Shown here: one piece after another, positions 60,504 through 64,000 of the stretch
How the letters are laid out: each line of letters starts with the position of its first letter
Position numbering within the stretch: position 1 is the stretch's first letter
Assembly (NCBI GenBank): GCA_036501025.1
Contig: DASYBB010000241.1
Coordinates: forward strand, 1-64,000
DNA length: 64,000 nt
From: DASUBV01 sp036501025
GTDB taxonomy: Bacteria > Actinomycetota > Actinomycetes > Streptosporangiales > Streptosporangiaceae
Direction of reading: 5' to 3'
Made by a program: the position numbers and the translations under genes
Notes under the pieces: generated by a model
Databases searched by the model: none
The model's input: only the letters and a program-made list of their open reading frames with translations
Told to the model about the DNA's origin: nothing

Positions 60504-61490
60504 ATGCCGCTGGACCCGGAGCTGCGCGCCATGCTGGACGCGGCTGCGGCCGCGCCCGCCGTCCCGATGTACGAGCTCCCGGTCGACGTCGCCCGGGCCA
60601 ACCAGCGGGCCGCCACGGCCGCCTCGCTCGGCCCCGACTACGAGCCGATCGCGCTGGCCGAGGTCAGCGACCGCGTGGTGGCCGGCTCGGTGCCCGTCCG
60701 GGTCTACCGGCCCGACGTGCCGGGCGTGCTGCCCGTGGTGGCGTTCGCGCACGGCGGCGGCTGGGTGATCGGCGACCTGGACACCCACGACGAGCCCTGC
60801 CGCTTCCTCAGCCACGCGCTGTCGGCCGTCGTCGTCGCGGTGGACTACCGGCGGGCGCCCGAGCACCCCTACCCGGCCGCGATCGACGACTACTGGGCCG
60901 TCGTCTGCTGGCTGGCGCAGCACGCGGCCGACCTGGGCGCCGACCCCGGCGCGCTGGCCGTCGTCGGCGACAGCGCGGGCGGGCACCTCGCCACCGCGGC
61001 CGCGCTGCGCGCCCGCGCGGCGGGCGGGCCGGCCATCGCGGTGCAGGCCATGGCCTACCCGGTGACCGACACCACCATGACCATCGCGTCGGATCCGCTC
61101 GGGTCCTACGTGACCCGGGCCGACGGCTACGGCCTGTCGGCCACGTCGATGGCGTGGTTCGTGAACTGCTACCTGCCTGACCCCGAGGTCCGGGCCTGGC
61201 CCGACAACTCGCCGCTGCTGGTCGATGACCTGTCCGGCCTGCCCCCGGCGGTCATCGCCACCGCCGAGTTCGACCCGCTGCGCGACGAGGGCGCCCGCTA
61301 CGCGCGCCGCCTGAGCCAGGCCGGCGTCCCGGTCACCTGGCTGCCCGGCGACGGCCTGGTCCACAGCTTCCTGCGGCAGGCCCGCCAGTCCCGCGCCGCG
61401 GCCCGCGCCCGGCGCGCGTTCGCCGACGCGATCAGCGCGGCCCTCGCCGTCCGGCCGGCCGCCCCGGCCGCCACCGAGGCCGCCCCGTGA
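60504..61490 (+). CDS. Alpha/beta hydrolase, hormone-sensitive-lipase (family IV) esterase
   Basis: 328 residues. HGGGWVIGDLDTHDEPCR is the family IV oxyanion motif, GDSAGGHLATAAAL holds the nucleophile, and the acid and His lie in EFDPLRDEGARYARRL and LVHSFL. Hydrolyses small or medium esters. Single gene, divergent from the kinase. Confidence 0.95.
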   Translation: MPLDPELRAMLDAAAAAPAVPMYELPVDVARANQRAATAASLGPDYEPIALAEVSDRVVAGSVPVRVYRPDVPGVLPVVAFAHGGGWVIGDLDTHDEPCRFLSHALSAVVVAVDYRRAPEHPYPAAIDDYWAVVCWLAQHAADLGADPGALAVVGDSAGGHLATAAALRARAAGGPAIAVQAMAYPVTDTTMTIASDPLGSYVTRADGYGLSATSMAWFVNCYLPDPEVRAWPDNSPLLVDDLSGLPPAVIATAEFDPLRDEGARYARRLSQAGVPVTWLPGDGLVHSFLRQARQSRAAARARRAFADAISAALAVRPAAPAATEAAP

Positions 61491-61608
61491 CGGCGGGCCC
61501 GGCGACGGAGCCGCGCCTTCGATCTGCACGACTATCAGCTGCTGTGATCCGGCACAGCATCGGGCATCAGGGCCGAGCGAGCACCGGAGAAGGAGAGGGA
61601 AGAGGCGT

Positions 61609-62772
61609 ATGAGCATCCGCGGCAAGGCCTATATCGCCGGGGTGTATGAGCATCCCCTGCGGGAGATCCCGGACCGGTCCAGCAGCCAGATCCAGGCCGA
61701 GGTCGCCTTCGGCGCCCTCGCCGACGCCGGCCTGACCCTGGCCGACGTCGACGGCTACTTCACTGACTCGGCGCACGGGTTCGGCGGCCTGTCCATGGCC
61801 GACTACCTGGGCCTCAAGCTCAGGCACATCGACTCCACGGAGACCGGCGGCTCCTCCTACGTGGTGCACGTCGGGCACGCCGCCGAGGCCATCGCAGCCG
61901 GCAAGTGCTCGGTCGCGCTGATCACCATGGCCGGCCGGCCGCGGTCGGCGGCGATGGGCATGGGCCGGGGCGGGGAGCCCGTCCCCGACTCGGTCTTCGA
62001 GGGCCTGTGGGGCATGTCCGGCGCGGTCACCGGGTACGCGCTGGCCGCGACCCGGCACATGTACCAGTACGGCACCACCAGCGCGCAGCTGGCCGAGGTC
62101 AAGGTGGCCGCGTCGCTGCACGCCCAGCACAACAAGAACGCGTTCCTGCAGAACGTGGTCACGGTCGAGGAAGTCCTCGAGTCGCCGATGATCAGCTCGC
62201 CGCTGCACCGCAACGACTGCTGCGTGGTCACCGACAGCGGCGGCGCCATCGTCGTGGTCAGCCCGGAGATCGCGGCCAGCCTGCCCCGCCACTGCGCCAA
62301 GATCCTCGGGCACGGCGAGGCGGTCAAGCACGCCGACATGGGCCGGCTCGACCTGACCTATACCGGCGCCGTCGTCTCGGGGCCGATTGCCTTCGAGGAG
62401 GCCGGGGTCACCCAGGCCGACGTCAAGTACGCCTCTATCTACGACTCGTTCACCATCACCGTGATCGAGACGATCGAGGACCTGGGCTTCTGCGAGAAGG
62501 GCAAGGGCGGCGAGTTCGTCCTCGACGGCGGGCTGGTCGCGCCGTTCGGGAAGCTGCCGTTCAACACCGACGGCGGCGGCCTGTGCAACAACCACCCCTC
62601 TAACCGGGGCGGCGTCACGAAGGTCATCGAGGCCGTCCGCCAGCTGCGCGGCGAGGCCAACGGGCCGACGCAGGTACCGAACTGCAACATCGCGCTGGCT
62701 CACGGCACGGGCGGGTCGATCGGCGCCCGGATGGGGAGCTCGACGCTGATCCTGGGACAGGAGGACGCATGA
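61609..62772 (+). CDS. Thiolase-like protein (lipid-transfer/Ltp2-like, SCP-x group)
   Basis: 387 residues. Thiolase folds at AYIAGVYEHPLREIPDRS and VDGYFTDSAHG are clear, and the late motifs GGLCNNHPSNRGG and LAHGTGGSIGARMGSSTLIL are kept, but the usual nucleophilic Cys is replaced (ETGGSSYVVHVGHAAEAI). Together with the DUF35 gene behind it this resembles Ltp2/ChsH2-type aldolases of steroid side-chain breakdown more than a standard thiolase. GAGAGGGAAGAGG precedes ATG. Confidence 0.86.
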   Translation: MSIRGKAYIAGVYEHPLREIPDRSSSQIQAEVAFGALADAGLTLADVDGYFTDSAHGFGGLSMADYLGLKLRHIDSTETGGSSYVVHVGHAAEAIAAGKCSVALITMAGRPRSAAMGMGRGGEPVPDSVFEGLWGMSGAVTGYALAATRHMYQYGTTSAQLAEVKVAASLHAQHNKNAFLQNVVTVEEVLESPMISSPLHRNDCCVVTDSGGAIVVVSPEIAASLPRHCAKILGHGEAVKHADMGRLDLTYTGAVVSGPIAFEEAGVTQADVKYASIYDSFTITVIETIEDLGFCEKGKGGEFVLDGGLVAPFGKLPFNTDGGGLCNNHPSNRGGVTKVIEAVRQLRGEANGPTQVPNCNIALAHGTGGSIGARMGSSTLILGQEDA

Positions 62773-63182
62773 CCACGACGGAGCTGCCGAACCCGGCGCC
62801 GTACATCGCCCCCGAGATGAAGGGGTTCTGGGCGGCGACGGCTGAGGGCCGCCTGACCATGCCCAAGTGCGACGACTGCTCGCTGTACGTGTGGTACCCG
62901 CGGCCGTTCTGCCCGGCCTGCGGCAGCGCCAGCGTGACCTGGACCGACGTGTCCGGGAAGGGCACCGTCTACACGTTCACGGTCGTGCACCGCAGCGGCG
63001 TCCCGGGTTTCCGCGAGGCGCTGCCCTACGTCATCGCCTACGTCGAGCTCGAGGAAGGGCCGAAGGTGATGACCAACATCGTCGGCATCGACCCCGGGCA
63101 GGTCACGGTGGGCATGCCGGTCAGCGTGGTGTTCAGCGACACCGAGAAGGGCAACGCCCTGTTCCGGTTCCAGCCGGCCTAG
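62769..63182 (+). CDS. DUF35/OB-fold Zn-ribbon protein, partner of the thiolase-like protein
   Basis: 137 residues. A rubredoxin-like zinc ribbon (CDDCSLYVWYPRPFCPACGS) is followed by an OB fold (GKGTVYTFTVVHRSGVPGF, PYVIAYVELEEGPKVMTNIVG). The start overlaps the thiolase-like stop (ATGA). Such proteins bind CoA esters and activate their thiolase-fold partner. Confidence 0.93.
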   Translation: MTTTELPNPAPYIAPEMKGFWAATAEGRLTMPKCDDCSLYVWYPRPFCPACGSASVTWTDVSGKGTVYTFTVVHRSGVPGFREALPYVIAYVELEEGPKVMTNIVGIDPGQVTVGMPVSVVFSDTEKGNALFRFQPA

Positions 63183-63219
63183 CGCCAGCGGCCGTCTGCC
63201 GGCGGCCGGGCTGAGCGGC

Positions 63220-63981
63220 TCAGCCCGGCGCCGGGGCGGCCAGCTCGACCGTCAGGCCGAGCCGCCGGGACAGCTCATCCGCCCGCCGGGCGTCAGCCGC
63301 GCTGACCGGCCCGGCGGTGCGGGTGAAGCGGACGTGGTGCAGCGCCCCGCCGTTGGGCAGGCTGTCGCCCGCCCCGGCGGGCGGCTGCACCAGCCGGATC
63401 CGGCTGCCCTGGGCCCAGCACAGCTCAACGACCCCGTCGCCCTCGTGGGTGACCCGGCCCTCCAGCCCTTCGGCGAACAGCCGGGTGGCCCCCTTCAGGT
63501 CGGCGACGTGATGCTCGACCAGGTCGAAGTGCGACGCCGGGCCGGGCGCGGGCAGGTCCGCGGGCGGAGCGGCCCGTCGCGGCGGCGCGGACTGCTGCAC
63601 GACCTGGATCACGATTCCGTGCGCGCTGCGGGGGTGCAGGAACGCTTCCTTCCAGGTGTCACCGTCCAGGTTGACCTGCACGGGCTCGATGCCGAGGACC
63701 GCGAGCCGGGTCAGCGCGGACTCGATGTCCGCGGTCATGAAGTTGAAGTGATGCGGGCCCGCGCCGCGGGCGGCCAGGAACCGCTCCAGGAACGCCGCGT
63801 CGGGGCCACCGGTCGGCGTCAGCAGCTCGATCTTCGGCCCCGAGGCGAACTCCAGCTCCCCCCACCAGTAGCCCCGGGAGTCGCCCCCGAACGCCCAGGT
63901 CCCGCCCAGGACACCGCCGAACAGGTCCCAGCCGTCGGACAGGGCGGACGTGCCGATGGCAAAGTGATCAAGGACGGTCAT
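63220..63981 (-). CDS. VOC family (glyoxalase-fold) protein
   Basis: 253 residues with two vicinal-oxygen-chelate modules: VLDHFAIGTSALSDGWDLFGG.. with HHFNFMTADIESALTRL, and HFDLVEHHVADLKGATRLFAEGL. His and Glu metal ligands are visible (HFAIG, HHVAD, LCW variants). Enzymes of this class include methylmalonyl-CoA epimerase and dioxygenases; the substrate is unknown. Convergent with the DUF35 gene. Confidence 0.88.
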   Translation of the reverse strand: MTVLDHFAIGTSALSDGWDLFGGVLGGTWAFGGDSRGYWWGELEFASGPKIELLTPTGGPDAAFLERFLAARGAGPHHFNFMTADIESALTRLAVLGIEPVQVNLDGDTWKEAFLHPRSAHGIVIQVVQQSAPPRRAAPPADLPAPGPASHFDLVEHHVADLKGATRLFAEGLEGRVTHEGDGVVELCWAQGSRIRLVQPPAGAGDSLPNGGALHHVRFTRTAGPVSAADARRADELSRRLGLTVELAAPAPG

Positions 63982-64000
63982 GGGGCATTTCTATCAGGAC

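Noticed and set aside
60342..61625. Extension of the kinase frame to a much earlier start
   Set aside because: It overlaps the esterase on the other strand and lies beyond the conserved kinase start MLTSRVLLSGRYELDERIG.

Overview
The window is very GC-rich DNA (long G/C-only codon third positions, abundant GTG/TTG starts, mirror-image open frames on the opposite strand of almost every gene) from an actinobacterium. The run sucD - DUF6350 membrane protein - purN - purH, the actinobacterial DUF2630 and DUF6247 families, a PASTA-type serine/threonine kinase, SigE-like ECF factor, IdeR-type iron box and a strong MFS complement all fit a large-genome soil actinomycete, perhaps near Streptosporangiales; I cannot name the species from sequence alone.

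Region 1 (1-27.3 kb) is conserved core: the end of sucD, a DUF6350 protein, a proline-rich membrane protein, purN-purH (coupled), etfB-etfA, a NifS-type cysteine desulfurase followed (after a small ECF sigma/anchored-protein operon on the other strand) by mnmA, which can use the sulfur the desulfurase mobilises, then a MetE-like protein, ligA, the gatCAB amidotransferase and serA. Two different GGDEF-EAL proteins flank gatCAB, one of them with a PAS domain. Then come DUF2630, a small hypothetical gene behind an unusual AT-rich promoter with repeated AGAGCTCT sites, and a fumarylacetoacetase-family hydrolase.

Region 2 (27.4-39.8 kb) starts with tRNA-Gln and tRNA-Glu and looks accessory. The 3' part of tRNA-Glu and its terminator are repeated 1012 bp downstream (105 bp, 9 mismatches by my count). 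The DNA between holds a DUF6247/RelE-like toxin-antitoxin pair, and directly after the second copy lies a RHH/PIN (VapBC-like) pair. Next come two large paralogous DUF4062-STAND ATPase-TPR proteins pointing toward each other, with a secreted ricin-type lectin and a zinc alcohol dehydrogenase between them. This is the most interesting candidate system in the window: toxin-antitoxin modules plus two STAND sensors beside a tRNA. A PadR-DUF1048-DUF1048 operon and a broken, headless MmyB-like regulator close the region.

Region 3 (39.9-54.9 kb) is transport and metal handling: MFS pumps with a divergent TetR and a 22-bp operator, bacterioferritin and bacterioferritin-associated ferredoxin (the latter behind an IdeR box), an AAA+ ATPase, FhuF-like ferric reductase, and a NiCoT-family metal transporter behind a cobalamin riboswitch (so probably cobalt uptake). 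A MerR-aldo/keto reductase operon has a textbook MerR promoter. Region 4 (55-64 kb) has another DHA2 pump, two alpha/beta hydrolases, Ogt, an M24 peptidase-like protein, a PknB-like kinase, and a thiolase-like/DUF35 pair with a VOC protein, suggesting acyl-CoA or sterol-like catabolism. No ribosomal RNA operon, CRISPR array, integrase or transposase was found.
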